Assembly: GCA_019459525.1 (NCBI GenBank)
Contig: JAIBEY010000069.1
Span: forward strand, 1 to 64,000
DNA: 64,000 nt
Direction of reading: 5' to 3'
DNA from: Prolixibacteraceae bacterium
GTDB taxonomy: Bacteria; Bacteroidota; Bacteroidia; Bacteroidales; Prolixibacteraceae
A program made the position numbers and the translations under genes. Positions 1-9,516 of this stretch are shown in pieces (the first letter of the stretch is position 1; each line of letters begins with the position of its first letter). The notes beneath the pieces were generated by a model. That model saw only the letters and a list, made by a program, of their open reading frames with translations. It did not search any database and had not been told where the DNA came from.

Positions 1-328
1 CTTCCAACGTGTTGCCTGTTGCTGTGATGATTGAAAGGAAAAATATAGAATTAGAGGACAATCCAGAAGCTGTTAAAACCTGAAGATTGGCCAGTAATGC
101 CCCTAAAAAAATGGCCGGCCAAACCCGGTAACCTGCAAGTATAACGGCCGCCAGTGCAATACCTGACGGCATCCAGACCGGTGACGCATTGGTGCCTTCA
201 AAAGCAAAAGTCAGGCCCAATTTAGCCGTTAGGTAATAACTCAAGGCAATTAAAATCAGCAAGATGTACCAACGCCATTCTTTCACATAGTGGGGAAACA
301 TAACTGGTTGACGAATCGCTAAGTTCAT
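1..328 (-). CDS. MASE1-domain sensor protein, N-terminal part (cut by window edge)
   Basis: The minus strand is open from an ATG at 326-328 to the first base of the window, giving 109 residues of an unfinished protein. The start MNLAIRQPVMFPHYVKEW is followed by hydrophobic helices and the stretch LTFAFEGTNASPVWMPSG, then GYRVWPAIFLGALLANL, which is the characteristic opening of the MASE1 integral membrane sensor domain. MASE1 domains sit at the N-terminus of histidine kinases, diguanylate cyclases and similar signalling proteins; the output domain lies outside the window, so which of these it is cannot be told. It is transcribed away from hemF in the same direction, 171 bp downstream of it. 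Confidence 0.8.
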   Translation of the reverse strand, partial: MNLAIRQPVMFPHYVKEWRWYILLILIALSYYLTAKLGLTFAFEGTNASPVWMPSGIALAAVILAGYRVWPAIFLGALLANLQVLTASGLSSNSIFFLSIITATGNTLE

Positions 329-499
329 GGATCTTTACGGTTAAATTTGTTTTCGGCAAATCCGACATTAAGTTTATCTGATCTGCCCATACCTCTTTGA
401 TCCTCTCTACTTATCCGTTATTAAAGCAATTGAGGAACCCCTAAAATAGCGAAACAGGATGAAAATTCCTATTGAAAATATTTTATGAGAATAACTTTT

Positions 500-1387
500 C
501 TATACCCACTCAATTCCTTTTTTTAGCAGCTCCTGAGTTTGAGACTCGGGGCTGCCCGGTTCGGGTTGGTATTGATACACCCATTCTACTTCAGCAGGCA
601 AACTAACCAGTATGGATTCGATGTTCCCATCAGATTCCAATCCAAATTTGGTGCCGCGGTCGTGTATCAGGTTGAATTCAACGTAACGACCACGACGAAT
701 TTTTTGCCATCTTTTCTGAGCTTCGGTAAACGGCTGATGCCCGTTATTTTTCATCAATTGGCTGTAAATAACCGGATAGATTCTTAACAAATCGCAGGTC
801 AGATTTAGCATTTTTTCCAAATCAGCTTCATTGGCAGGTTGAATGCGGTCGAAGAAAATTCCACCAATACCGCGGGTTTCGTGCCGGTGAGCTAGGTAAA
901 AATAATCATCGGCCCAGGTTTTCCATTCCGGATAAAATGACGTATTGTACTTGTCACAAATGTCCTTCAGGATTTGATGAAACCAGCGTGCTTCTTCCGG
1001 ATTAATGTAAGTTGGAGTGAGGTCGATTCCGCCACCAAACCACGAAGAGCCATTGTCGAGACTGAAATGCCGTACGTTCATGTGAATGGTTGGAACAAAA
1101 GGGTTTCCAGAGTGAAGAATAGATGAAACACCTGTTGCGGCAAATGAAGTTGCATTTTCGCCCAACAGTTTGGCCATATTTTTGTTAAAACTACCCCGGA
1201 CATGCGAAAAGTTGACACCGGCTTTTTCGATGATTGAGCCGTTCTGCATCACACAGGTCAGGCCCGAGCCTATCTCTTTTTCCCAGGCGTCTTCAGTGAA
1301 TTTGCCGGTTCCATCGGCTTCTTCCAGTGTGCGACAAATTGTTTTTTGTATATTTTCGTAAATAGCGGCAGTTTTCGATACGTTCAC
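500..1387 (-). CDS. hemF: oxygen-dependent coproporphyrinogen III oxidase
   Basis: HemF (295 aa) oxidatively decarboxylates coproporphyrinogen III to protoporphyrinogen IX using O2. The family signature WFGGGIDLTP is at residues 116-125, with NVRHF just before it, RGIGGIFFD at about 172-180, and the C-terminal YVEFNLIHDRGTKFGLESDG and PGSPES motifs. Length matches the family. The start is a GTG at 1385-1387; no ATG lies in frame upstream and the N-terminus aligns with the usual HemF start. It is the last gene of the heme cluster on this strand and is separated from hemG by a 234-bp gap filled with palindromes. Having HemF as well as HemN means the step can run with or without oxygen. Confidence 0.96.
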   Translation of the reverse strand: MNVSKTAAIYENIQKTICRTLEEADGTGKFTEDAWEKEIGSGLTCVMQNGSIIEKAGVNFSHVRGSFNKNMAKLLGENATSFAATGVSSILHSGNPFVPTIHMNVRHFSLDNGSSWFGGGIDLTPTYINPEEARWFHQILKDICDKYNTSFYPEWKTWADDYFYLAHRHETRGIGGIFFDRIQPANEADLEKMLNLTCDLLRIYPVIYSQLMKNNGHQPFTEAQKRWQKIRRGRYVEFNLIHDRGTKFGLESDGNIESILVSLPAEVEWVYQYQPEPGSPESQTQELLKKGIEWV

Positions 1388-1428
1388 AGTGTTCTGTTTT
1401 GATTATTGTAAAATTCTATTTTAAAAGA

Positions 1429-1616
1429 GTATCCGAAGGATACCATATTAATGACCCCCAATTTTATTGGGGGTTAAAGGGAAAAGTTGGAAACAAACAA
1501 CCCCTGTACAGGGGTTGAATTATTTGGTTATTCAACCCGATTCCGGGTTGTTTTTTACCTTCTCGCTTTTCCACCAGCTTTGCTGGCGGTTATCAATATT
1601 TAACTCCTTCGGAGTT
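1429..1616. repeat. array of six short palindromes between hemG and hemF
   Basis: Six successive inverted repeats fill the gap: 1429-1443 (stem GTATCC, loop GAA), 1454-1474 (stem ACCCCCAAT), 1498-1517 (perfect 20-nt palindrome with stem CAACCCCTGT), 1533-1550 (stem CAACCCG), 1571-1589 (stem CCACCAGC with one mismatch, loop TTT) and 1602-1616 (stem AACTCC, loop TTC). Centres are 28-44 nt apart. Stems differ from one another, so this is not a simple tandem repeat. A second array of the same style is at 19198-19344. The array would be transcribed between hemG and hemF. Relation to REP/RAYT-type elements is an inference. Confidence 0.75.
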
Positions 1617-1621
1617 CTAAT

Positions 1622-3007
1622 TTAATGACTCTGAATTTTTCCAATCAGCTCTTCGGCAATTGTGCGTCCCTGTTTCACCCGGTCGGACATCCCAATGCCA
1701 TCACGAATGTTTCCGGCCAAAATCAGTCCGGGGTATTTTTGCTGAAGCAGTTCAATCATCTCAAAGCGTTTCCCACTACTTTCGGTGTATTGCGGAATAG
1801 CTTTCGGGTAGCGCAGAATACGGAGCATATCAGGACTTAACGACCGGTCGCTCATCATTCTGGGAAGATCCTTGTTTATGAGTGACTCAATCTGGTAATT
1901 ATCCATTCCGGCAATATCGGGGCGTTTGGTGCCTCCCATAAAAACAGAAAGTAATGCTCCTCCTTTTGGGGCGCGGCCTTCAAAGAACGACGAGGTAAAT
2001 AACACGCCAAGAATATTTTTGTTTTCTTTTCCTGGAACTAATCCTCCAAATGCCTTTAATGATATGCCTTTCCATTTATTGAATCCCAGGAGGACCTGAG
2101 TGACTGCAGCATATTTAAGGTCATTGAATGGTGCAGCTTCTTGCTCATCCAGAAATGGTAATAATTTAGGAAGTGCGTATCCTCCACAAGTCGTAATTAA
2201 ATGCGGTGTTTCTAACGAAATCAATTGTTCCGGGGTTGTAATCTGAAGTTGGAATCCGCCCGAAATAGGTTTTACCATGGTTTCAGCCGATAACAGAATG
2301 TTTTCATAGCCAATGGATTCGGTGAGCGCCTCAATCAATCTGCCCAGTCCGCCTTTGGCCGAAAATACCTCTTTGGTCGCTTTTTTATCGCGCTCGTCCT
2401 TCGGAAGTTTGGCTTTTTTTATGGCACCCTTAATGAAACTTCCGTATTCTTGTTCCAGTTTCCAAAGTTTGGGCATGGCATAACGGGTCACCAATTCGTT
2501 CGGGTTTCCGGCGTAAATTCCGGAGATAAACGGATCGATCGCATAATCGAGATAGCTATTGCCCATTCTTCGTTTCACCAAATCGGCAAGTGTTTCGTTC
2601 GGATCGGTTCCTTTTTTGCGCCAGGGCTCGCCCAAAATCCTGAACTTATCGCCCCAGGTAAAAAGCGGGGTAGTGATAGCTGACCAAAGTCCGGAAGGAA
2701 GTGCATGCCACTGGTTATCTTTCCAGATCAACCTCCGTTTTGCGCTCGGATCGGCTATTTCTAGTTCACATTTTCCGGCCAGATCCTCAAACAATTCAGC
2801 CATTTCGGGACTTGAAACAACACCTGTATTGGGGCCGGTTTCATATACAAACCCCTTTTCGCTGATTGTTTGAATCACGCCTCCGGTTTTGGCCGATTTA
2901 TCGACGATCAGGAAGTTTACACCTGTTTTTTTGAGGTAGAAACCCATCGTGAGGCCAGTAAGACCGGCACCAATAATTACGATTTTAGGTTTGAGGGATT
3001 CGGCCAT
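1622..3007 (-). CDS. hemG: protoporphyrinogen oxidase (HemY-type, FAD-dependent)
   Basis: The 461-aa protein has an N-terminal Rossmann fold with the dinucleotide motif GAGLTG at residues 13-18 and a C-terminal FAD-binding end PGLILAGNIRDGIGMSDRV, as in the FAD-dependent HemY-type protoporphyrinogen IX oxidases (TIGR00562 family, named hemG in many Bacteroidota). It removes six electrons from protoporphyrinogen IX to give protoporphyrin IX, usually with O2 as acceptor. It follows hemN by 51 bp and precedes hemF in the same transcription direction. Length and both termini fit the family; no internal damage is seen. Confidence 0.93.
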   Translation of the reverse strand: MAESLKPKIVIIGAGLTGLTMGFYLKKTGVNFLIVDKSAKTGGVIQTISEKGFVYETGPNTGVVSSPEMAELFEDLAGKCELEIADPSAKRRLIWKDNQWHALPSGLWSAITTPLFTWGDKFRILGEPWRKKGTDPNETLADLVKRRMGNSYLDYAIDPFISGIYAGNPNELVTRYAMPKLWKLEQEYGSFIKGAIKKAKLPKDERDKKATKEVFSAKGGLGRLIEALTESIGYENILLSAETMVKPISGGFQLQITTPEQLISLETPHLITTCGGYALPKLLPFLDEQEAAPFNDLKYAAVTQVLLGFNKWKGISLKAFGGLVPGKENKNILGVLFTSSFFEGRAPKGGALLSVFMGGTKRPDIAGMDNYQIESLINKDLPRMMSDRSLSPDMLRILRYPKAIPQYTESSGKRFEMIELLQQKYPGLILAGNIRDGIGMSDRVKQGRTIAEELIGKIQSH

Positions 3008-3058
3008 GATTAGTTAGTTTGAAAAATTATAAATCGTAAACGGGTCAATAGTAAATGA

Positions 3059-4435
3059 TTAAACTGGTTTTGAGAAGTTTGTTTGTCCGGCCTGTATGAG
3101 TGGATCGAACGAAGCGGCTACATTTCGGATAAACAATTGTCCATCAGGCGTAATTTGTATTTTTTCGTCGGAAAGCGTGATGATTCCGTCTGTTTCAAAT
3201 TGCCGAAGTAGCTCCGGATTGTAAACCGTGTAAGCTTTTACTTCTTCAGAAGTCATGCTCAGGATTTCGCCCAAATGGCTCCAAACGATTTGTTCGTTGC
3301 ACATCAGTTCGGTAATCACTTCGCGAACAACCACCTGCTGCGGAGTTAATGCATACCCTTTAATTGTTGTTAGTTCGCCCTGATTAATTTTGACAATATA
3401 TTCGTCTATCGACTTGGTATTTTGCGCATAAACGCCTTCCAGTTGACTGATGCCTGTGACTCCGAAAGCATAAACCTGACCGGTTGTACGGCGTGTGCAA
3501 TAGCCCTGAAAATTGCGGTGCAATTGCTTATTCTGGCGAGCAACGGTTAATTCGTCAGCTGCATTGGCATAATGATCCATCCCGATAGCTTCATAGCCGT
3601 TTTGGGTCATCAGCGAATAGGCAGCTTCGTACATCTTTATTTTTTCGTCAGGTGCCGGAAGTCCTTCCTTCTCCAGTTTTTTCTGGATTTTGCTCACCCA
3701 TGGCACGTGTGCGTACGAGAAAGTTACCAGTCGGTCGGGTTTTAGCTCGATGGCTTTCAGGATGGTTTCTGAGAAGTTGGCGGCTGTTTGCTTGGGTAAA
3801 CCGTATATAAAATCAAGATTTACAGCCATTTCTGGTGAATCCTGTTTCAGAAAAGCAATAATATCTTTTACCGGAAGAGCCGATTTGTCGCGGTTTACAG
3901 CATCCAAAACCTCATTGTTAAAATCCTGAATTCCGAGGCTAAACCGGTTGAATCCGGCTTTTTTCAATCCGGTCATCTGCTCATAAGTAAGGTAAGCCGG
4001 ATTGACTTCGATTGCAATTTCAGGTTCGGGAATAAACTCGAAGGTAGAAAACAGCAATTCGTTAATTTCCTGAAGATACTCTACCGGAATAGCGTTTGGC
4101 GTGCCTCCGCCGTAATGAATCTGAGAAACCTTTCGGTTCTTATCCAATCTCGCAGTCACCATCATAATTTCCTGAATCAGAGCTTTATGATATGCTTCAA
4201 CTACTTCAGCCTGACGCAATGCGTACGAATTACATCCGCAGAAAAAGCACATTTTCAGGCAAAACGGAATATGAATGTAAATGGAGATATTCTGTGGGTT
4301 CCACTGATTCGAATCATCTACAGCTTTTAGGTAATCGGCAGGGCCAAACTCTTCAGTAAAAAAATTAGCAGGCGGATAGCTGGTGTACCGGGGAACCGGA
4401 TGGTTGTATTTTTCGAGTAATTCGCGGTTGATCAT
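3059..4435 (-). CDS. hemN: oxygen-independent coproporphyrinogen III oxidase (radical SAM)
   Basis: This 458-aa protein is a radical SAM enzyme making protoporphyrinogen IX without oxygen. The HemN cysteine motif is C59-x3-C63-x2-C66-x-C68 within IPFCLKMCFFCGCN, followed by the glycine-rich GGGTPNA motif near residue 110 and the C-terminal HemN domain. The fourth cysteine (CGC) and the N-terminal YNHPVPRYTSYPP segment mark a true HemN rather than the related HemW. It lies directly upstream of hemG in the cluster. Together with hemF it gives the cell both an anaerobic and an aerobic route for the same step. Confidence 0.96.
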   Translation of the reverse strand: MINRELLEKYNHPVPRYTSYPPANFFTEEFGPADYLKAVDDSNQWNPQNISIYIHIPFCLKMCFFCGCNSYALRQAEVVEAYHKALIQEIMMVTARLDKNRKVSQIHYGGGTPNAIPVEYLQEINELLFSTFEFIPEPEIAIEVNPAYLTYEQMTGLKKAGFNRFSLGIQDFNNEVLDAVNRDKSALPVKDIIAFLKQDSPEMAVNLDFIYGLPKQTAANFSETILKAIELKPDRLVTFSYAHVPWVSKIQKKLEKEGLPAPDEKIKMYEAAYSLMTQNGYEAIGMDHYANAADELTVARQNKQLHRNFQGYCTRRTTGQVYAFGVTGISQLEGVYAQNTKSIDEYIVKINQGELTTIKGYALTPQQVVVREVITELMCNEQIVWSHLGEILSMTSEEVKAYTVYNPELLRQFETDGIITLSDEKIQITPDGQLFIRNVAASFDPLIQAGQTNFSKPV

Positions 4436-4663
4436 GGCGATTGAGTTTCAAGTTTCAAATTTCAAGTTCCAGGTTGAGCTCTTTTTAGCATTTCCCCAGT
4501 TTTTGTGACTTGGTCGATAATCTGTTTATTTCAATGTTGAACCCACTTTGGGGTTCAGTTATTAATCGTTTCCTTTTTAATTTTCAGGTACCATTCTTCA
4601 AATTATTAAGTTTTATCGAACCAAATACTAACTTGAAACTTGGAACCTGAAACTTGGAACCGC
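4436..4663. repeat. hemE-hemN gap with inverted word-like repeats
   Basis: Near 4445-4478 the strand reads as variations on TTTCAAGTTTCAAATTTC and AAGTTCCAGGTT; near 4631-4663 it reads CTTGAAACTTGGAACC twice, the opposite orientation. The two halves could pair into an imperfect hairpin with a loop of about 150 nt. Similar words occur at 17541-17575, 17654-17690 and 46801-46831. No gene is seen in the gap. Confidence 0.6.
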
Positions 4664-5698
4664 CTAGCGCTTCCAGTCTGTTCGTTTCACCCAATCGGCC
4701 AGGAAGCGGGCGTTCTCGAACGAAATGCCCGGCATAAACCCATGCCCAAGGTTGAATATCCAGTTTGGATTGTTTTTGCCAAATTCAATATAAGGTTGCA
4801 ACGCCTTTTCAATTTCGGGCTGACTGGCATATAACAATCTGGGATCAATATTTCCCTGTAATCCGATTTGGGAATCGACCATTTTTCGGGCAGTACCAAT
4901 CGGAATCTGCCAGTCGATGCTCAGGTAATCGCAATCTTCCGGAGTTATATCAGCAATTCCAACTCCCAATCCTTTGGGAAAAAAGATAAACGGAATGCCT
5001 TTTTCGCGAACTGCAGCCCCGATTTTACGGATCGAAGGCATAAACAATTCCTGATATAAATCGACAGGAATCAATCCGGCATGGGTGTCGAACAGTTGAA
5101 AAACGTCCACTCCATGTTTGATCTGACCCTGTGCATAAACAATAGAAAGATCAGTAACAACTTCAATCAGCTTTTTGGTGGTTTCCTTATGCTGGTATAT
5201 AAATTTGATCGCTTCCGGAAAATCACCCTTCCGGCCCAACCCCTGAAGCATAAACAACAAAACAGTCAACGGGGCACCGCAAAATCCAATTAGCGGCGTT
5301 TCCTCTTTTTTTGTCCGGATGATCTGGTCGATTACCTCATAAATATAATTCAACTTAGTTGGATCTGCCTGAAGTCCGGCAAGAGGATTCTCGCGATAGG
5401 CCAGTGGTTGATCGAAAACAGGGCCACTGTCGTTAAATTCCAATCCCATGCCCAGTGCATGAGGAATAACTAAAATATCAGAGAAAAGGATTCCGGCATC
5501 CACCCCCAGATCATCAATCGGAAGTAGCGTCACTTTGGCCGCTACTTCCGGATTCTGCATCATTTGCCAGAAGGTATAATTTTCTTTGATCTTCATGTAC
5601 GAAGGCAACACTCGGCCCGCCTGACGCATAAACCAAACGGGAGGCCGTTCGGTTTTTTCTCCACGGAGTGTTTGAAGTAGAATAGATTTTGTTGTCAA
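4664..5698 (-). CDS. hemE: uroporphyrinogen decarboxylase
   Basis: HemE (344 aa) decarboxylates uroporphyrinogen III to coproporphyrinogen III. The first family signature, PPVWFMRQAGRVLPSY, is at residues 19-34, and the second region GFCGAPLTVLLFMLQG is about 120 residues later; the C-terminus FNLGHGFMPG is also typical. The start is unusual: the best position is a TTG at 5696-5698, since the family usually begins about 15-20 residues before the signature and no ATG is available there. It is 31 bp downstream of the His/Asn/Arg-rich protein gene and upstream of hemN in the heme cluster. Confidence 0.95.
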   Translation of the reverse strand: MTTKSILLQTLRGEKTERPPVWFMRQAGRVLPSYMKIKENYTFWQMMQNPEVAAKVTLLPIDDLGVDAGILFSDILVIPHALGMGLEFNDSGPVFDQPLAYRENPLAGLQADPTKLNYIYEVIDQIIRTKKEETPLIGFCGAPLTVLLFMLQGLGRKGDFPEAIKFIYQHKETTKKLIEVVTDLSIVYAQGQIKHGVDVFQLFDTHAGLIPVDLYQELFMPSIRKIGAAVREKGIPFIFFPKGLGVGIADITPEDCDYLSIDWQIPIGTARKMVDSQIGLQGNIDPRLLYASQPEIEKALQPYIEFGKNNPNWIFNLGHGFMPGISFENARFLADWVKRTDWKR

Positions 5699-5729
5699 AA
5701 TAGGATCTGTTTATAGTTTGTAGTCAGCA

Positions 5730-6968
5730 TTATTCGGTTCTTCTTCTTTCCCGCGAATCTTTCTTTGACTCTTTGGTTGTTGAAGCCGATTTCTTTTCAC
5801 TTTTTGGTGTCGATCTTACATTTGTACTGGCCCTGTTTCTGCTTGATCCGTTATCGGATTTGCTGCTTGAAACAGAACTTCTTTTTGTCGATTCAACACG
5901 GTTTGTTGATCTGTCAGGAGCTGATGTCGATTTTTCCCGGTAAACAGAACGTTGTTGATTCGGTCTATCATTTCTGCTATCGGCTTTTTTTAACTCCGAG
6001 CTGCTCTTCGAATAGGATCTGTTCCGGTTCGAATCTACATTCGAATTTTCTCTTGTCCGGTTTTGATTGGAACCCGGTTGTACATTGGTTGGTCGGCGGT
6101 TCTGATTGACTTCCCGCTGTCTTTCCGTTCTTCCGGAATTCGAATTGCTTTTATTCTGATATTCGCTGTTGTAAGCTCGTTTTACATTATTGTTTCTCTG
6201 ACGATTAACCGTATTGGACGGACGTCTTTCAATCAGTTCGTTCCGGTTGCTAACACCCTGATGGCGGTTATTAAAAGCACGATCAGGATACCTGGTTGCA
6301 TAATCGTTTCTGCGGATGTGGTTATAGTTGTCACCTGAGAAATGAATATGCCTGTCATGTACCCTGTTATACGTGTTATACCTGTTGATATGAACATGGA
6401 TGTGTTTGTGATATTTAAATGGTGAATAAGGCCTGTAATAACTGTACCATCTGGGGTAGTAGTTCCAGTAGTAAGGCGACCGCCATGGGCTGTAACGTGG
6501 TCCCCAGAAGAAAGAGAAAATTATTGGGGTGCGGACAAATACCGGCTCAATAATGTAATTCGAACCATAAATGTAAGAGTCGCCCACGATCTGGATTCGG
6601 TGATTGTTGTTGGAAAGCCTTTCAATTTCGATGGTGGCCACATCCTGATAAACATCTTTATCTAAAACTGCCTGTACAACCACCAATGAATTACGGTCGG
6701 ATGAATTTTCGAGAACCCTTAAGTAATCGATGTAACCATCCTGATTTAAATCGAGGTTCGAAATCCGGCTATCCGGATCATTCAGTCTGCGTTCAAAGTC
6801 TTCCAGATTTTCTGAATCTCCGAAAATGGAAGCCACTGCATCCAGATCCAGGTTGTCGCTAATGTCGTAGCTGGTGGCACGGGCGGTAGTAACTACACGC
6901 CGTTGTGCCTGTAAAGAGAAGAAGCTTGTGCTTAAAGCCAAAACTAAGATTCCAATTTTTGTTTTCAT
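5730..6968 (-). CDS. secreted low-complexity protein inside the heme cluster
   Basis: A 412-aa protein of unknown function. Residues 1-21 form a signal peptide ending LQAQ. A globular part (about 35-140) contains LDLNQDGYIDYLRV, an EF-hand-like DxNxDG loop. Residues about 145-215 are rich in Tyr, Trp and Pro, then comes a histidine-rich stretch (KYHKHIHVHINRY and DRHIHF). From about 215 to the end it is Asn/Arg/Ser/Lys-rich and probably disordered, ending in a very basic tail (ESKKDSRERRRTE). It lies between hemL and hemE, in the same direction, 31 bp from hemE. Calcium binding by the EF-like loop and metal or heme binding by the His stretch are only suggestions. I do not recognise a named family. 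Confidence 0.8.
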   Translation of the reverse strand: MKTKIGILVLALSTSFFSLQAQRRVVTTARATSYDISDNLDLDAVASIFGDSENLEDFERRLNDPDSRISNLDLNQDGYIDYLRVLENSSDRNSLVVVQAVLDKDVYQDVATIEIERLSNNNHRIQIVGDSYIYGSNYIIEPVFVRTPIIFSFFWGPRYSPWRSPYYWNYYPRWYSYYRPYSPFKYHKHIHVHINRYNTYNRVHDRHIHFSGDNYNHIRRNDYATRYPDRAFNNRHQGVSNRNELIERRPSNTVNRQRNNNVKRAYNSEYQNKSNSNSGRTERQREVNQNRRPTNVQPGSNQNRTRENSNVDSNRNRSYSKSSSELKKADSRNDRPNQQRSVYREKSTSAPDRSTNRVESTKRSSVSSSKSDNGSSRNRASTNVRSTPKSEKKSASTTKESKKDSRERRRTE

Positions 6969-7139
6969 GATCGTAAGTATTAATTGTTTCCTGTTTTGCT
7001 GAAATTCATGGTGTAATTCTTATCAGCACCAATGCTACTTCAAAAAATCTGCCAGAATTGAAAAGGAGAGTTTTCAGTGTTCAGTCGCAGTGTTCAGAAA
7101 TAAAAAATATTGCGACTGATTACTTTGACTGCCCACTTC

Positions 7140-8438
7140 TTATCCCTTTAGTACCTTTAATGCTTCGTAAGTTGCTTCAATCGTTTTGTCGATTTTTTTT
7201 GCAGTGTGTGCAGCCGACATAAATCCGGCCTCAAATTGTGATGGTGCCAGGTAAATACCACTTTCCAAAGCCATTTTGAAAAATTTGGCATAGGTTGTGG
7301 TATTGCATCGGCAAGCATCGGCAAACGAATTTACACGATCTTCTTCTGTAAAGAAAAGCGTAAACATAGAACCTACACGGTTTACAACGCCCGGAAAATT
7401 CAGATCGGCCAGACATTTTTTGATTCCATCGCCTAAGCGGGCCGATTTATCTTCGAGCATGTCGTAAAAACCATCCGTTTCGTCCAGAATTTTTAATGCG
7501 GTTAATCCAGCGGCCATTGCTAGCGGATTTCCTGAAAGTGTTCCGGCTTGGTAAACCGGACCTTTTGGGGCTAGTTTGTCCATGATTTCCTGCTTGCCGC
7601 CGTATGCGCCAACAGGTAACCCGCCACCTATTATTTTCCCGAAGCAAGTCAAATCAGGTGTGATACCCAAAATTTGTTGAGCCCCGCCTTTCGATAAACG
7701 GAACCCGGTCATTACTTCATCGAAAATCAGTACGGTTCCATATCGGGTACAAAGGTCACGGATTCCCTGAATAAATTCAGGTTCAGGAATAACCACACCC
7801 ATGTTCCCGGTAACTGGTTCAAGTATCAAAGCAGCAATTTGTTCCGGATAACGGATAAATAATTCTTTTACTGAATCCAGATCATTGTAGCCTGCTGTTA
7901 ACGTATCCTTAGCTGTTCCCGAAGTTACGCCGGGTGAATTGGGAGTTCCAAATGTTAAAGCACCCGATCCGGCTTTGATCAGAAAGCTGTCGTTGTGTCC
8001 GTGGTAACAGCCTTCAAATTTAATAACCAGTTCACGGCCGGTATAACCACGGGCCAGGCGCAAAGCACTCATTGTAGCTTCCGTTCCGGAGTTTACCATT
8101 CGGATGCTATCCACGGAAGGAACCATCTTTTTAATTTGGAGCGCCATTTCGGTTTCGAGCAGGGTAGGGGCACCAAAACTGGTTCCCTTTGCCGCTGTTT
8201 TCTGTATGGCCATGATTACATCGGGATGCGCATGACCCAAAATCATAGGTCCCCACGAACCCACATAGTCGATGTATTCGTGACCGTCGATGTCGAAAAC
8301 TTTGGCACCTTTGGCACTGGCAATGAAAAGAGGATCGCCGTCAACGCTTTTAAATGAACGTACCGGTGAATTTACTCCACCGGGAATATGTTTTTGTGCT
8401 TCCTGAAAAGCAGCTATGCTTTGGGTGTAGTTTTTCAT
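7140..8438 (-). CDS. hemL: glutamate-1-semialdehyde 2,1-aminomutase
   Basis: HemL (432 aa) is a PLP enzyme that moves the amino group of glutamate-1-semialdehyde to give 5-aminolevulinate, the second step of the C5 heme route. The PLP lysine lies in [14 protein letters not shown] near residue 267; [17 protein letters not shown] binds the cofactor phosphate, and [10 protein letters not shown] is the conserved Asp region. Length is normal for the family. It follows hemB by 93 bp; the gap at 8455-8531 carries short repeated words (GAGTTGCGGG-like and CTCTCTGCT). The C5 route is confirmed by hemA in the same cluster. Confidence 0.96.
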   Translation of the reverse strand: MKNYTQSIAAFQEAQKHIPGGVNSPVRSFKSVDGDPLFIASAKGAKVFDIDGHEYIDYVGSWGPMILGHAHPDVIMAIQKTAAKGTSFGAPTLLETEMALQIKKMVPSVDSIRMVNSGTEATMSALRLARGYTGRELVIKFEGCYHGHNDSFLIKAGSGALTFGTPNSPGVTSGTAKDTLTAGYNDLDSVKELFIRYPEQIAALILEPVTGNMGVVIPEPEFIQGIRDLCTRYGTVLIFDEVMTGFRLSKGGAQQILGITPDLTCFGKIIGGGLPVGAYGGKQEIMDKLAPKGPVYQAGTLSGNPLAMAAGLTALKILDETDGFYDMLEDKSARLGDGIKKCLADLNFPGVVNRVGSMFTLFFTEEDRVNSFADACRCNTTTYAKFFKMALESGIYLAPSQFEAGFMSAAHTAKKIDKTIEATYEALKVLKG

Positions 8439-8531
8439 GATTTATTTTTTTGTTACGAGTTGCGGGATGCGAGTTGTAAGTTGCGAGGAATTTGTCCACT
8501 GCGACTTTCCTTTGCTCTCTGCTCTCTGCTT

Positions 8532-9500
8532 TTATAGTTCTTTGATAATTTCCTGAGCGTGATACGTAATAATGATATCCGATCCGGCACGTTTAATCGA
8601 AGTCAGGATTTCGCGAACCATTCGTTTTTCATCAATCCAGCCGTTGGCCGCAGCGGCTTTTACCATCGCATATTCGCCACTCACGTTGTAGGCAGCAATC
8701 GGGATATTAAAGTTGGTTTTAACCTTTTGGATGATATCCAGGTAGCTTAAAGCTGGTTTCACCATGACAATATCTGCACCTTCTTCAATGTCGAGCGCTA
8801 CTTCGCGTAAAGCTTCGTTCGAATTGGCCGGATCCATCTGGTAGGTTGCCCGATTGCCAAATTGCGGGGCACTGTTGGCAGCCTCGCGGAATGGCCCATA
8901 AAAGGCTGATGCATATTTGGCGGAATAAGCCATGATTGGAAGATTGTAAAAGCCATTTTGATCGAGTGTCTGGCGAATAGCTCCAACCCGTCCGTCCATC
9001 ATGTCGCTTGGTGCAACCATATCAACACCTTCCTGTGCCAGCGAAACTGATTGTTTAGCAAGAGTTACCAACGTGAGGTCGTTGTGAACGTCACCATCAA
9101 CAATGGTTCCGCAGTGTCCGTGTACTGTGTATTCGCAATTACAGATATCGGCAATTACATATAAATCAGGCAAAGCAGCTTTTATTGCACGTACAGCTTG
9201 TTGTACAATTCCGTTGTGTTCGCAGGCCACCAGTCCGTGTTCATCTTTGTGTTCAGGAATACCAAAAAGCAGCACCGCCTGAATCCCAAGCCCGTGTAAA
9301 CGACGGCATTCTTCAACCAGTAAATCAACCGAAAGATTGAAGTTACCAGGCATGGATGAAATCGGAATTCGAACATTGGTTCCCGGACAAACAAAGAGCG
9401 GCATAATCAGATCGTCGCGGGTAAGTATTGTTTCTCGTACTAAATTGCGTAAAACAGGGGTGTGTCTTAATCTCCTGAGTCGTGTAGTTGGAAAAGACAT
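8532..9500 (-). CDS. hemB: porphobilinogen synthase (5-aminolevulinate dehydratase)
   Basis: HemB (322 aa from the chosen start) condenses two 5-aminolevulinate molecules to porphobilinogen. The Schiff-base lysines are K195 ([13 protein letters not shown]) and K248 ([12 protein letters not shown]). The cysteines C120, C122 and C130 in [14 protein letters not shown] indicate the zinc-dependent form. I chose the ATG at 9498-9500 because the family begins at the motif [19 protein letters not shown]; an in-frame start 102 bases earlier exists but would overlap the end of hemD by 86 bases and add a non-homologous leader. It follows hemD by 16 bp. Confidence 0.95.
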   Translation of the reverse strand: MSFPTTRLRRLRHTPVLRNLVRETILTRDDLIMPLFVCPGTNVRIPISSMPGNFNLSVDLLVEECRRLHGLGIQAVLLFGIPEHKDEHGLVACEHNGIVQQAVRAIKAALPDLYVIADICNCEYTVHGHCGTIVDGDVHNDLTLVTLAKQSVSLAQEGVDMVAPSDMMDGRVGAIRQTLDQNGFYNLPIMAYSAKYASAFYGPFREAANSAPQFGNRATYQMDPANSNEALREVALDIEEGADIVMVKPALSYLDIIQKVKTNFNIPIAAYNVSGEYAMVKAAAANGWIDEKRMVREILTSIKRAGSDIIITYHAQEIIKEL

Positions 9501-9516
9501 AGTTGAAGAATTTAAG

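Noticed and set aside
1429-1616. Single intrinsic terminator after hemG
   Set aside because: Several palindromes of unlike sequence are present and none has a clean T run on the minus strand, so a simple terminator does not explain it.
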